Assembly: GCA_046153015.1 (NCBI GenBank)
Contig: JBJXGF010000348.1
Span: 1 to 8,740 of the forward strand
Origin: JBJXGF01 sp046153015
Lineage (GTDB): Bacteria > Actinomycetota > Acidimicrobiia > Acidimicrobiales > CAIXPF01
Length of the DNA stretch: 8,740 nt
Reading direction: 5' to 3'
A model generated the notes under the pieces. It worked only from the letters and a program-made list of their open reading frames with translations, did no database searches and was not told the origin of the DNA. This document shows, piece by piece, positions 1 to 4,815 of the stretch. Made by a program: the position numbers and the translations under genes. Position 1 is the stretch's first letter. The number at the start of each line of letters is the position of its first letter.

Positions 1-258
1 CGCCGGCGCGCCGGCGTGCTGCTGGCCGTCCTCGGGGCCCAGGGAGGCGTCGGCTACCTCCAGTACTTCACCGGCGTGCCCCCGGCGCTCGTGGCGGTGC
101 ACCTGCTCGGCGCGGCGTTGGTGTGGACGGCGCTGCTGCGGGTGCATCTGGCCATCGCGCCCGTTCGGGCCCGGGCGGGCGCGATGACGCGGCCGAGCGA
201 CGCCGCCGGGTCGGGGGCGACCACGAGGGCCCCGGCGCCGGTACTCTCGAAGGGCTGA
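1..258 (+). CDS. ctaA: Heme A synthase (CtaA/COX15 family), C-terminal part, cut by window start
   Basis: The frame is open from base 1 and ends at a stop at 256-258, giving the last 85 residues. The fragment has two hydrophobic segments. The first contains GAQGGVGYLQYFTGV, the second PPALVAVHLLGAALVW. The pattern Q-G-x-V-G-Y-x-Q-Y-F-T-G-V-P followed by a His-containing helix is typical of the last two helices of CtaA/COX15 proteins, and the His in VHLLGA matches a conserved heme-ligand position of the family. These integral membrane enzymes oxidise heme O to heme A for cytochrome c oxidase. The tail after the last helix is a polar, Arg/Ala/Thr-rich cytoplasmic-type extension of about 35 residues. 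The N-terminal part lies outside the window. Family assignment is from motif recognition only. Confidence 0.82.
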   Translation, partial: RRRAGVLLAVLGAQGGVGYLQYFTGVPPALVAVHLLGAALVWTALLRVHLAIAPVRARAGAMTRPSDAAGSGATTRAPAPVLSKG

Positions 259-316
259 CGGCGCCCCCGGGGCGGCCGAGCGGCCTCAGCACGTCCGAGA
301 GGGGTGAGACGACGCC

Positions 317-631
317 ATGCCTGCGCTGCGCATCCGAGGCGCTACCACCGCACCGGTCGAGGTCGAGGAGCCCACGAGCGACACGGTCGTGCAGGCGGAC
401 CTGCCGTGGATCGTGATCGTCTGGAACGACCCGATCAACCTGATGTCCTACGTGGCCTGGGTGTTCCAGAAGCTGTTCGGCTACAGCAAGGAGAAGGCCA
501 ACCAGCTCATGCTCGACGTGCACCACAAGGGCAAGGCCGTGGTGTCCTCCGGCGCGCGCGACAAGGCCGAGCTCGACGTGTTCCGGCTGCACGAGCACGG
601 GCTCTGGGCCACCATGCAGCAGGACGCCTGA
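317..631 (+). CDS. clpS: ATP-dependent Clp protease adaptor ClpS
   Basis: This 104-residue protein is a complete ClpS. ClpS binds N-terminal destabilising residues of substrates and hands them to the Clp ATPase (ClpC or ClpA). A variable N-terminal tail of about 30 residues precedes the core, which begins [13 protein letters not shown] (residues 31-43). Asn37 and Asp38 correspond to the N-degron pocket residues of E. coli Clp[11 protein letters not shown] (65-74) carries the conserved pocket His69, and the C-terminal RDKAE...L segment is also family-typical. The ATG start follows a purine-rich GAGAGGGG (297-304), a somewhat distant Shine-Dalgarno. The DUF2017 gene starts 16 nt downstream, so the two are probably co-transcribed. 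The clpS-DUF2017 order is also found in mycobacteria. Confidence 0.95.
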   Translation: MPALRIRGATTAPVEVEEPTSDTVVQADLPWIVIVWNDPINLMSYVAWVFQKLFGYSKEKANQLMLDVHHKGKAVVSSGARDKAELDVFRLHEHGLWATMQQDA

Positions 632-647
632 CCGGTGGCACGCTGAG

Positions 648-1115
648 ATGGCGCTGCGCGGCCGCCGACTGGTGGAACGGGAGCGCTCGGGGCGTGGGTA
701 CAAGCTCCGTCTCGGCGCCGAGGAGCGCCAGGTCATCGCCACGCTGGCGGATCAGCTCGGCGAGCTGATGGAGAGCGACGCGCCGCTCGTGAAGCGGCTG
801 TTCCCCACCGCGTACCTGACCGACCCCGACAAGGACCTCGAGTACCAGCTCCTGGCCCGGGCCGAGCTGCTCGACCACCGCAATCAGGCCGTCGACACCG
901 TCCGCAGCACGATCGACTCGTCCCGCCTCACGCCCGAGGAGCTCGAGGCCTGGATGAACGTGGTCAACTCCATCCGCCTCGTGCTCGGCACCCGGCTCGA
1001 CGTGAGCGAGGACGACGACGGGTTCAGCCTCGACGACGCCGACGCGCCGGTCCAGGCCGTCTACCACTTCCTCGGCTGGCTGCTCGAGGAGATGGTGCGG
1101 GCAGTCAGCGCCTGA
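648..1115 (+). CDS. DUF2017 family protein, next to clpS
   Basis: This 155-residue soluble protein matches the DUF2017 pattern as I recall it. It has a basic N-terminus (residues 1-20), a helical EERQVIATLADQLGEL segment (25-40), the characteristic LFPTAYLTDPDKDLEYQ (51-67) with an R-x-E-LLDHR stretch after it, and a long helix-rich C-terminus ending in YHFLGWLLEEMVRAV (139-152). An acidic linker (EDDDGFSLDDAD, 121-132) separates the last helix. No signal peptide, membrane segment or catalytic motif is visible. Its function is unknown. Its close coupling to clpS (16 nt gap, same strand) suggests a link to regulated proteolysis, which is inference. It ends 12 nt before the convergent degV stop. 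Confidence 0.88.
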   Translation: MALRGRRLVERERSGRGYKLRLGAEERQVIATLADQLGELMESDAPLVKRLFPTAYLTDPDKDLEYQLLARAELLDHRNQAVDTVRSTIDSSRLTPEELEAWMNVVNSIRLVLGTRLDVSEDDDGFSLDDADAPVQAVYHFLGWLLEEMVRAVSA

Positions 1116-1127
1116 GCGGGCGCCGGT

Positions 1128-1985
1128 TCAGGCCGGGAACCAGAACGCGCCGGCCGTGCCCGGCCCGGTGTGCGCACCGACGCTCGGCCCGACGCGATAG
1201 CGCACCAGCTCGGCCACGAGCGGCGACGCGGCGAGACGCCGCTCGAGCGCCTCGGAGAGGGGCCGGGCGGCGGCGTCGGCGATGCCGGAGGCCACCCGGA
1301 CCTGCCCGCTCGGCGCCCGCCGGGCGCCGGCCAGCACCTCGGCCGCCATCACCTCGGCCGCCTCCTCGACGCTCGTGGCCCGCCCCACCACCTGCGCCGA
1401 GCCCCCCACGAGGGAGAGCACGGCGGCGTCCTGCCCGCCCGACGCCTCGAGCTCGGCGCCGGCGGGGATCACCAGCCGGCCGCCGCGGCGCGCCAGCTCG
1501 AGGGCCTGCACCACGAACACGTTGCCGACCGTCGGCGCCAGCGCCTCGGCGGCGGCGGCCGCCTCCTCCGCCGTGGCGTCGGCGGCCAGCGCCTCGCCCG
1601 CCCGCCAGACCGCGCACGAGATGCCGAAGCTGGCTGCGCCGGTGTCGACGAGGCGGACCGGCGCCGGGCAACGCTGCGCCGCCAGCCGGGCGCTGTTGAG
1701 CGTGCCCGACAGCGCCGAGCCGATGTGGATCGACACGATCTCGGAGACGCCTCGCTCCACCAGGCGGCGGTACTGCTCGAGGAAGCGGCCGGGGCTGGGC
1801 TGGGAGGTCGTGACCGCACGGGCGCCGGCCGCCAACCGGGCGTAGAACTCGTCGGCGCCGAGATCCACGCCCTCCAGGAGCTCCTCGCCGTCGATCACGA
1901 CGGTGAGCGGGACCACGTCCACGCCGTAGCGCAGGCGCAGCTCGTCGGGAATCTGCGAGTTCGAGTCGGTGACGAGCCCGATCAT
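1128..1985 (-). CDS. DegV family fatty-acid-binding protein (FakB-like)
   Basis: A 285-residue protein with all the usual DegV landmarks: N-terminal LVTDSNSQIP (4-13), TTSQPSPGRF (59-68), IHIGSALSGTLNSA (86-99), VDTGAASFG (113-121), LELARRGGRL in the second half, and a C-terminal GAHTGPGTAGAFWF (270-283). DegV/FakB proteins bind a fatty acid, and in Firmicutes they present it to the kinase FakA to make acyl-phosphate. The ATG at 1985 overlaps the plsY stop (ATGA), so translation is probably coupled to plsY. The reading frame stays open far upstream through the tRNA-Glu region, but that extension is not coding. PlsY uses acyl-phosphate, so the pairing makes functional sense. No FakA kinase is in the window, so the specific FakB role is inference. 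Confidence 0.93.
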   Translation of the reverse strand: MIGLVTDSNSQIPDELRLRYGVDVVPLTVVIDGEELLEGVDLGADEFYARLAAGARAVTTSQPSPGRFLEQYRRLVERGVSEIVSIHIGSALSGTLNSARLAAQRCPAPVRLVDTGAASFGISCAVWRAGEALAADATAEEAAAAAEALAPTVGNVFVVQALELARRGGRLVIPAGAELEASGGQDAAVLSLVGGSAQVVGRATSVEEAAEVMAAEVLAGARRAPSGQVRVASGIADAAARPLSEALERRLAASPLVAELVRYRVGPSVGAHTGPGTAGAFWFPA

Positions 1986-2692
1986 GGCCGAGGCGCCGAG
2001 GGGGTGACTGCGGCCGTGCCCGAGCCCTGCACCGGCCTCTCGGCGACCGGCTCGGCGCTCGGGGCCTTGGCGGCGGCGAAGCGGTAAAGGATGACCGCGC
2101 TCGACACGGCGGCGCCGGCGGGCAGCCACGCCGACGGCGACGGGCCCCAGAGGTTGGGCCAGCGCCGCCGCCACCACCAGAGCCCGCTCAGGACCCAGCT
2201 CACCGAGGACACCGCCGTGGCGGTGAGCGCCCGGCCCGGGCGCCGGGCCATGCCCGCCGTGGTGGCCGCCACCAGCAGATCGATCGGGGCGTAGGCGGGG
2301 AACGTGGCCAGGCACTGGCCGACGCTCGCGCCCACCCCCTTGCCGCCGCGGAAGCCCTGGGTAGCCGGGAAGCAGTGCCCGATCACGGCCGCGGCGCCGC
2401 CGAGGTGGGCGCCGGGCGCCCCGGCCACGCGTCGCCCGGCCAGCGCCCCGGCGGCGCCCTTGGCGATGTCGGCCGCCAGCACGGCGTAGCCGAACTTCGG
2501 CCCCAGCACCTTCATGGCGTTCACGGCGCCCGGGTTGCCGCTGCCCGCGCGGCGCAGATCGACTGCGCCGCCCGTGGCGACCCGGGCGGCCACGTCGGCG
2601 CTCGGGACCAGCCCGGCCACGTAGCCGGCCGCGGCCGCCGCCGCCAGCCTGCGCGCGCCCAGGGGTACAGGCCGGCGTCGGTCGACACGCAT
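1982..2692 (-). CDS. plsY: Acyl-phosphate:glycerol-3-phosphate acyltransferase PlsY, divergent
   Basis: This 236-residue protein has several hydrophobic, Ala-rich stretches compatible with membrane helices. It carries two of the signature PlsY motifs: SGNPGAVNAMK (51-61, family consensus SGNxGATN) and GHCFPATQGFRGGKGVG (105-121, family GHxFP...F+GGKG). PlsY transfers an acyl group from acyl-phosphate to sn-glycerol-3-phosphate, the first step of membrane phospholipid synthesis. The third motif, usually an R-H-x-E-N segment near the C-terminus, is not visible. The tail instead has YRFAAAKAPSAEP and a proline/alanine-rich end, so this is a divergent member. The ATG at 2692 has no clear Shine-Dalgarno, and a start nearer the first hydrophobic segment is possible. 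The downstream degV overlaps by 4 nt. Confidence 0.85.
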   Translation of the reverse strand: MRVDRRRPVPLGARRLAAAAAAGYVAGLVPSADVAARVATGGAVDLRRAGSGNPGAVNAMKVLGPKFGYAVLAADIAKGAAGALAGRRVAGAPGAHLGGAAAVIGHCFPATQGFRGGKGVGASVGQCLATFPAYAPIDLLVAATTAGMARRPGRALTATAVSSVSWVLSGLWWWRRRWPNLWGPSPSAWLPAGAAVSSAVILYRFAAAKAPSAEPVAERPVQGSGTAAVTPSAPRP

Positions 2693-2768
2693 GGCGGGAG
2701 GCTAGCGGGCGCCCGCTTCGCGGGGCTTGCGCCAGAAAACGGCGGGCCTCCGGGAACCGGGCGGCTGC

Positions 2769-2774
2769 TAGGCT
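2769..2774 (+). promoter_or_regulatory. Possible -10 element for the tRNA cluster
   Basis: TAGGCT fits the actinobacterial TAnnnT -10 pattern and lies 24 nt before the 5' end of tRNA-Glu, in the 106-bp divergent gap between plsY and the tRNAs. No convincing -35 hexamer is seen at the usual distance, so this is weak evidence. Confidence 0.25.
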
Positions 2775-2778
2775 GAGC

Positions 2779-2796
2779 GCGCCTACACGTAGGCGC
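2779..2796 (+). repeat. 18-bp inverted repeat directly before tRNA-Glu
   Basis: GCGCCTAC and GTAGGCGC form perfect 8-bp arms around a 2-bp centre (AC), ending 2 nt before the mature 5' end of tRNA-Glu. As DNA it could be an operator; in the precursor RNA it could only pair with a distorted or larger loop. It is one of three inverted repeats, each just in front of a tRNA in this cluster. Confidence 0.6.
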
Positions 2797-2798
2797 AG

Positions 2799-2871
2799 GC
2801 CCCCATCGTCCAGCGGCCTAGGACGTCGCCCTTTCAAGGCGGTAACACGGGTTCGAATCCCGTTGGGGGTG
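2799..2871 (+). tRNA. tRNA-Glu (anticodon UUC)
   Basis: This is a 73-nt cloverleaf. The acceptor stem GCCCCCA pairs with TGGGGGT (one G-T pair). The anticodon loop CTTTCAA has anticodon TTC between stems TCGCC and GGCGG (one T-G pair). The T arm ACGGG-TTCGAAT-CCCGT is canonical. The discriminator is G, and CCA is not encoded (CCG follows). The TTC anticodon reads GAA and GAG. Confidence 0.96.
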
Positions 2872-2872
2872 C

Positions 2873-2902
2873 CGAGCCGAGAGTGGGTTACACTCAGGCT
2901 CG
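2873..2902 (+). repeat. Two-step stem-loop between tRNA-Glu and tRNA-Asp
   Basis: The outer arms CGAGCC (2873-2878) and GGCTCG (2897-2902) enclose an inner GAGTG / CACTC stem (2881-2885 / 2891-2895) with a GGTTA loop. The structure fills most of the 37-nt spacer and ends 6 nt before tRNA-Asp. It may guide precursor processing. The sequence TACACT (2889-2894) inside it could alternatively be a -10 element. Confidence 0.5.
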
Positions 2903-2908
2903 AGCCAC

Positions 2909-2983
2909 GGTCCCGTGGTGCAGTTTGGAGTGCACGCCGGCCTGTCAAGCCGGAGGCCGCGGGTTCAAATCCCGTCGGGACCG
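2909..2983 (+). tRNA. tRNA-Asp (anticodon GUC)
   Basis: This is a 75-nt cloverleaf with a perfect 7-bp acceptor stem, GGTCCCG / CGGGACC. The anticodon stem CCGGC / GCCGG holds loop CTGTCAA, anticodon GTC. The T arm is GCGGG-TTCAAAT-CCCGT (outermost pair G-T). The discriminator is G, and CCA is not encoded. Confidence 0.96.
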
Positions 2984-2987
2984 CTTC

Positions 2988-3019
2988 AGCCCCCGCCCCG
3001 CATCCCGGCGGCGGGGGCT
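2988..3019 (+). repeat. 10-bp GC-rich stem-loop between tRNA-Asp and tRNA-Phe
   Basis: AGCCCCCGCC (2988-2997) and GGCGGGGGCT (3010-3019) are perfect 10-bp inverted arms with a 12-nt loop. The hairpin ends one base before tRNA-Phe. It has no T-tract, so it is not a classical intrinsic terminator. It could be a processing element or a terminator-like structure that attenuates tRNA-Phe. Confidence 0.55.
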
Positions 3020-3020
3020 T

Positions 3021-3093
3021 GGTCGGGTAGCTCAGTTGGCAGAGCGCGCGCCTGAAAAGCGCGAGGTCACCGGATCGACGCCGGTCCCGACCA
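3021..3093 (+). tRNA. tRNA-Phe (anticodon GAA), integration target
   Basis: This is a 73-nt cloverleaf. The acceptor stem GGTCGGG pairs with CCCGACC, and the anticodon stem CGCGC / GCGCG carries loop CTGAAAA, anticodon GAA (3054-3056). The T arm is ACCGG-ATCGACG-CCGGT, in which position 54 is A rather than the usual T. The discriminator is A, and CCA is not encoded. From the anticodon stem (3050) onward the gene is part of a 64-bp perfect repeat found again at 4188-4251, so its 3' half may have been supplied by an integrating element. Confidence 0.95.
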
Positions 3094-3113
3094 CCGCACA
3101 GCGCCTCGCCGCC
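3050..3113 (+). repeat. attL-like copy of the 64-bp direct repeat (in intact tRNA-Phe)
   Basis: The repeat starts in the 5' anticodon stem of tRNA-Phe, runs through the anticodon loop, T arm and 3' end, and continues 20 nt past the gene. The copies differ at the flanking bases (3049 C vs 4187 G; 3114 C vs 4252 T). Anticodon loops are a known crossover location for tyrosine integrases that use tRNA genes. Confidence 0.85.
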
Positions 3114-3132
3114 CCGGTTCCATGCCGCGAAA

Positions 3133-3255
3133 TCACACGGTAGCGATCAACGGGACCGGCGGCGACACGGCGCCGGGCCTCGCGAGCCGGGCCATTTCAT
3201 CGAGCCGTTGAGCGTTGTGCTCGGCCTGTCCGGGCAGTGGGTGGCCGTACCGCCC
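3133..3255 (-). pseudogene. Remnant of a tyrosine integrase C-terminus (putative)
   Basis: On the minus strand the frame ending at the TGA at 3133-3135 reads GRYGHPLPGQAEHNAQ...RLDEMARLARPG. This resembles the C-terminal end of actinobacterial tyrosine recombinases, where the catalytic Tyr sits in a (D/E)RYGHLxPG motif followed by an amphipathic LLDxxL helix. The putative Tyr codon is 3247-3249. No upstream core motifs (the H-x-L-R-H box or LGH before the Tyr) are recognisable in any frame, so only about 40 codons remain. The fragment ends 19 nt from the left repeat, the usual place for an integrase gene. A chance match is possible because the fragment is short. Confidence 0.42.
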
Positions 3256-3427
3256 TCGACGTCGGTGAAGAGAGAACTCACCGATCCCGTCGGCCGCGGC
3301 TCGTCCATTCGCTCTCCGGTGACGGCGCTGCGTGGCGGGGAACCCCGCGGGCAAGGAGGGACCGCGACACCGAAGCCAGGGAGGGCATCGCCTCGGACGT
3401 TCTGTTGCTACGGCGGGCGCACGGCCG

Positions 3428-3457
3428 TTGCGTGGAACACGTATGAAGAAGTATGAT
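3428..3457 (+). promoter_or_regulatory. Candidate toxin-antitoxin promoter with tandem operator repeat
   Basis: TTGCGT (3428-3433) and TATGAT (3452-3457) are separated by 18 bp and look like -35 and -10 hexamers. The last base of the -10 is 6 nt before an in-frame GTG (3464), as in leaderless actinobacterial genes. The sequence GTATGA occurs twice, at 3441-3446 and 3451-3456, exactly 10 bp apart. A tandem repeat on one helical face is a common operator type for ribbon-helix-helix antitoxins, which usually repress their own promoter. Confidence 0.4.
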
Positions 3458-3688
3458 CCGGGAGTGCCCGTCGAACGCCTGACCGTGTCTCTGGAGGCCG
3501 AGCTCGCTGCGGCGGTGCGTGACGCCGCCGACGCCGATTCGCAGAACGTGTCGTCCTGGCTTGCCGAAGCGGCGCGACGGCATCTCGCCGCTCGAGGTCT
3601 CCGCGATGTGATCAGCGCCTGGGAGGCTGAGCACGGTGCGCTCAGCGACGACGAGCTCACCGCCGCTCGCGCCCGCATCGGGGCGTGA
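3443..3688 (+). CDS. Ribbon-helix-helix antitoxin of a VapBC-type pair
   Basis: As drawn (ATG 3443) this is an 81-residue protein. The N-terminal VERLTVSLEAELAAAV... segment is a typical RHH/CopG DNA-binding domain: a short beta strand (RLTVSL), helix 1, a turn (DSQNV) and helix 2 (SSWLAEAARRHLAARG). The rest, including ISAWEAEHGALSDDELTAARARI, is the acidic/amphipathic tail expected to wrap the toxin. Neither start has a strong Shine-Dalgarno. The GTG at 3464 (74 residues) is preceded by a good -10 at leaderless spacing, so the true start may be there. A longer frame from 3332 adds only low-complexity residues and is unlikely. The stop overlaps the toxin start as GTGA, giving coupled translation. 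The protein should neutralise the PIN toxin and autoregulate the operon. Confidence 0.87.
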   Translation: MKKYDPGVPVERLTVSLEAELAAAVRDAADADSQNVSSWLAEAARRHLAARGLRDVISAWEAEHGALSDDELTAARARIGA

Positions 3689-4080
3689 CCGGGCTCGTTC
3701 TCGATGCCGGCGCTCTGATCGCGCTCGACCGCAACCGGCGGGACGTCTGGGCGATGCTCCGGGTCGCCGCCGACGACGCCAGCATCGTCGCGGTCCCGGC
3801 CGGCGCTATCGCGCAGGCCTGGCGAGACGGCAGCCGTCAAGCGCTCCTGTCCCGCGCGTTGCGCCACTGCGACGAGATCCCCCTCGACGGGCCGCTCGCC
3901 CGAGCCGCTGGAAGGCTTTGCGGCCAAGCCTCCACCGCTGACGTCATCGACGCCTCGGTTGCGCTCTCGGCAGCCGGCGTCTCCGGGGGCGACGACATCG
4001 CCGTTGTCACCTCCGATCCCGACAACATCCGTCATCTTCTATCGGTGCTCAACGTCGCCGCCCGGATCGTCGAGGTCTGA
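3685..4080 (+). CDS. vapC: PIN-domain ribonuclease toxin, VapC family
   Basis: A 131-residue single-domain protein starting at a GTG that overlaps the antitoxin stop by 4 nt. It opens with LVLDAGALIALDR (4-16), the first PIN motif with Asp7. Later come STADVIDASVAL (83-94; Asp86 and Asp89) and AVVTSDPDNIRHLL (106-119; Asp111). Together these supply acidic residues for Mg2+-dependent RNA cleavage. The second conserved acidic position, usually in a (A/E)EhxW segment, reads AIAQAWRDG, so Gln44 stands where Glu is common. Related actinobacterial PIN toxins with AQVWRxxxRQ appear to share this, so it need not mean inactivity. VapC toxins cut tRNA or rRNA and arrest growth when the antitoxin is lost. 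The target here is unknown. Confidence 0.88.
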   Translation: MTGLVLDAGALIALDRNRRDVWAMLRVAADDASIVAVPAGAIAQAWRDGSRQALLSRALRHCDEIPLDGPLARAAGRLCGQASTADVIDASVALSAAGVSGGDDIAVVTSDPDNIRHLLSVLNVAARIVEV

Positions 4081-4187
4081 CCTCGGGACCGCCACGGTGA
4101 CGCCCGACCGGAGCGCGCCATCCCGCCTGACCTGGGCAAACGCGCACGGGCTGACACAACCCAACCCGCACTAACACGGGTGAATCG

Positions 4188-4251
4188 GCCTGAAAAGCGC
4201 GAGGTCACCGGATCGACGCCGGTCCCGACCACCGCACAGCGCCTCGCCGCC
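4188..4251 (+). repeat. attR-like copy of the 64-bp repeat (3' half of a tRNA-Phe)
   Basis: This is identical over 64 bp to 3050-3113. It holds the anticodon loop, T arm, acceptor 3' strand and discriminator of tRNA-Phe (4188-4231) plus 20 nt of trailing sequence. It has no matching 5' half, so it cannot make a tRNA. It ends one base before the pyrE stop codon (4252-4254). In a classical integration this copy would be the displaced original chromosomal end. Confidence 0.85.
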
Positions 4252-4815
4252 TCACGCGCCTTCGTAGTCGAAGCCGAGGTCGGGCGCGGTCACGAGCGCC
4301 GCGAACGGGATGCCCTCAGCCGCGGCCATGGCGGCGCACGTGCCGCCCCGGTCCACCACTGCGAGGATCAGCACCGGCTCGGCGCCGAGCGCCCGCACCA
4401 CGCGCGCCGCCTCGAGGGGTGAGGCGCCCCGGGTGACGACGTCCTCGGTGATGACCGCCTTGTCGCCCGCCAGCAGCGCTCCGGCGAGGCGGCCCTCCAC
4501 GCCGTGGTCCTTCGCCTCCTTGCGGATGCTGAAGGAGCGCAGCCCGCGGCCCTGCGTGGCGGCGATGGCCGCCACGCCGAAGGCCACCGGATCGGCCCCC
4601 ATCGTCAATCCCCCGATCGCGGTGGCGTCGGACGGAAGCACTTCCAGCGCGGCTCGGGCGATGAGCAGGATTCCTTCGGGGCGACAGGCCGTCTGCTTGC
4701 CGTCGATGAACCAGCGGCTGCGGCGCCCCGATTTCAAGACAAAGTCACCGGTTCGCACCGCATGTTGCTGCAGGTGTCGCACGAGTTCACCCCGAGCGTC
4801 GGCCAGCGCGTCCAT
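4252..4815 (-). CDS. pyrE: Orotate phosphoribosyltransferase
   Basis: PyrE joins orotate and PRPP to give orotidine 5'-monophosphate in de novo pyrimidine synthesis. The 187-residue protein has the family features in order: FVLKSGRRSRWFIDGKQ (25-41), GLTMGADPVAFGVA (69-82), the flexible catalytic loop RKEAKDHGVEGRL (98-110) with Lys and His residues, and the PRPP-binding motif AVITEDVVTRGASPLEAA (120-137). The ATG at 4815 has a strong Shine-Dalgarno, AGGAGGA (4820-4826), 4 nt away. The length is slightly short of 200-220-residue homologues but fits the compact type. The stop codon directly abuts the right repeat of the tRNA-Phe element. In the inferred ancestral state pyrE converged on tRNA-Phe with a 20-nt gap. 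Confidence 0.95.
   Translation of the reverse strand: MDALADARGELVRHLQQHAVRTGDFVLKSGRRSRWFIDGKQTACRPEGILLIARAALEVLPSDATAIGGLTMGADPVAFGVAAIAATQGRGLRSFSIRKEAKDHGVEGRLAGALLAGDKAVITEDVVTRGASPLEAARVVRALGAEPVLILAVVDRGGTCAAMAAAEGIPFAALVTAPDLGFDYEGA

Larger units (their letters stand above)
3050..4251. mobile_element. Minimal tRNA-Phe-integrated element with toxin-antitoxin cargo (putative, decayed)
   Basis: The segment is bounded by a perfect 64-bp direct repeat (3050-3113 and 4188-4251) that contains the tRNA-Phe 3' portion, the layout of an element integrated by a tyrosine recombinase into a tRNA gene. One repeat unit plus cargo is 1138 bp. Inside are a fragment resembling an integrase C-terminus next to the left repeat (3133-3255, minus strand) and an overlapping RHH antitoxin/PIN toxin pair (3443-4080). 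No complete integrase, excisionase, replication or transfer gene is visible. Recombination between the repeats would restore tRNA-Phe followed 20 nt later by the pyrE stop. An ordinary duplication of the tRNA region with later insertion is the main alternative. Confidence 0.7.

Noticed and set aside
1986..2948. Upstream extension of the degV reading frame to 606 codons
   Set aside because: The extension is antisense to tRNA-Glu and out of frame with plsY on the same strand. Its GIRTRVTALKGRRPRPLDD-type peptide is the familiar false translation of a tRNA gene.
2883..3143. 86-codon plus-strand open frame across tRNA-Asp and tRNA-Phe
   Set aside because: The peptides RGFKSRRD and VAQLAE...VTGSTPVPTT are well-known translations of tRNA sequence, not a protein.
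3256..4035. Rest of the 300-codon minus-strand frame across the toxin-antitoxin region
   Set aside because: Antisense to two well-supported genes. Only the terminal 40 codons, outside those genes, look protein-like and are reported as an integrase remnant.
4032..4232. 66-codon minus-strand frame starting VGTGVDPVTSRFSG
   Set aside because: It begins in the tRNA-Phe 3' repeat, and such peptides are recurrent misannotations over tRNA T arms. No protein features follow.
3050..4251. Transposon or insertion sequence explanation for the islet
   Set aside because: No transposase or terminal inverted repeats are seen. The 64-bp direct repeat is far longer than transposon target duplications and lies exactly in a tRNA 3' half.
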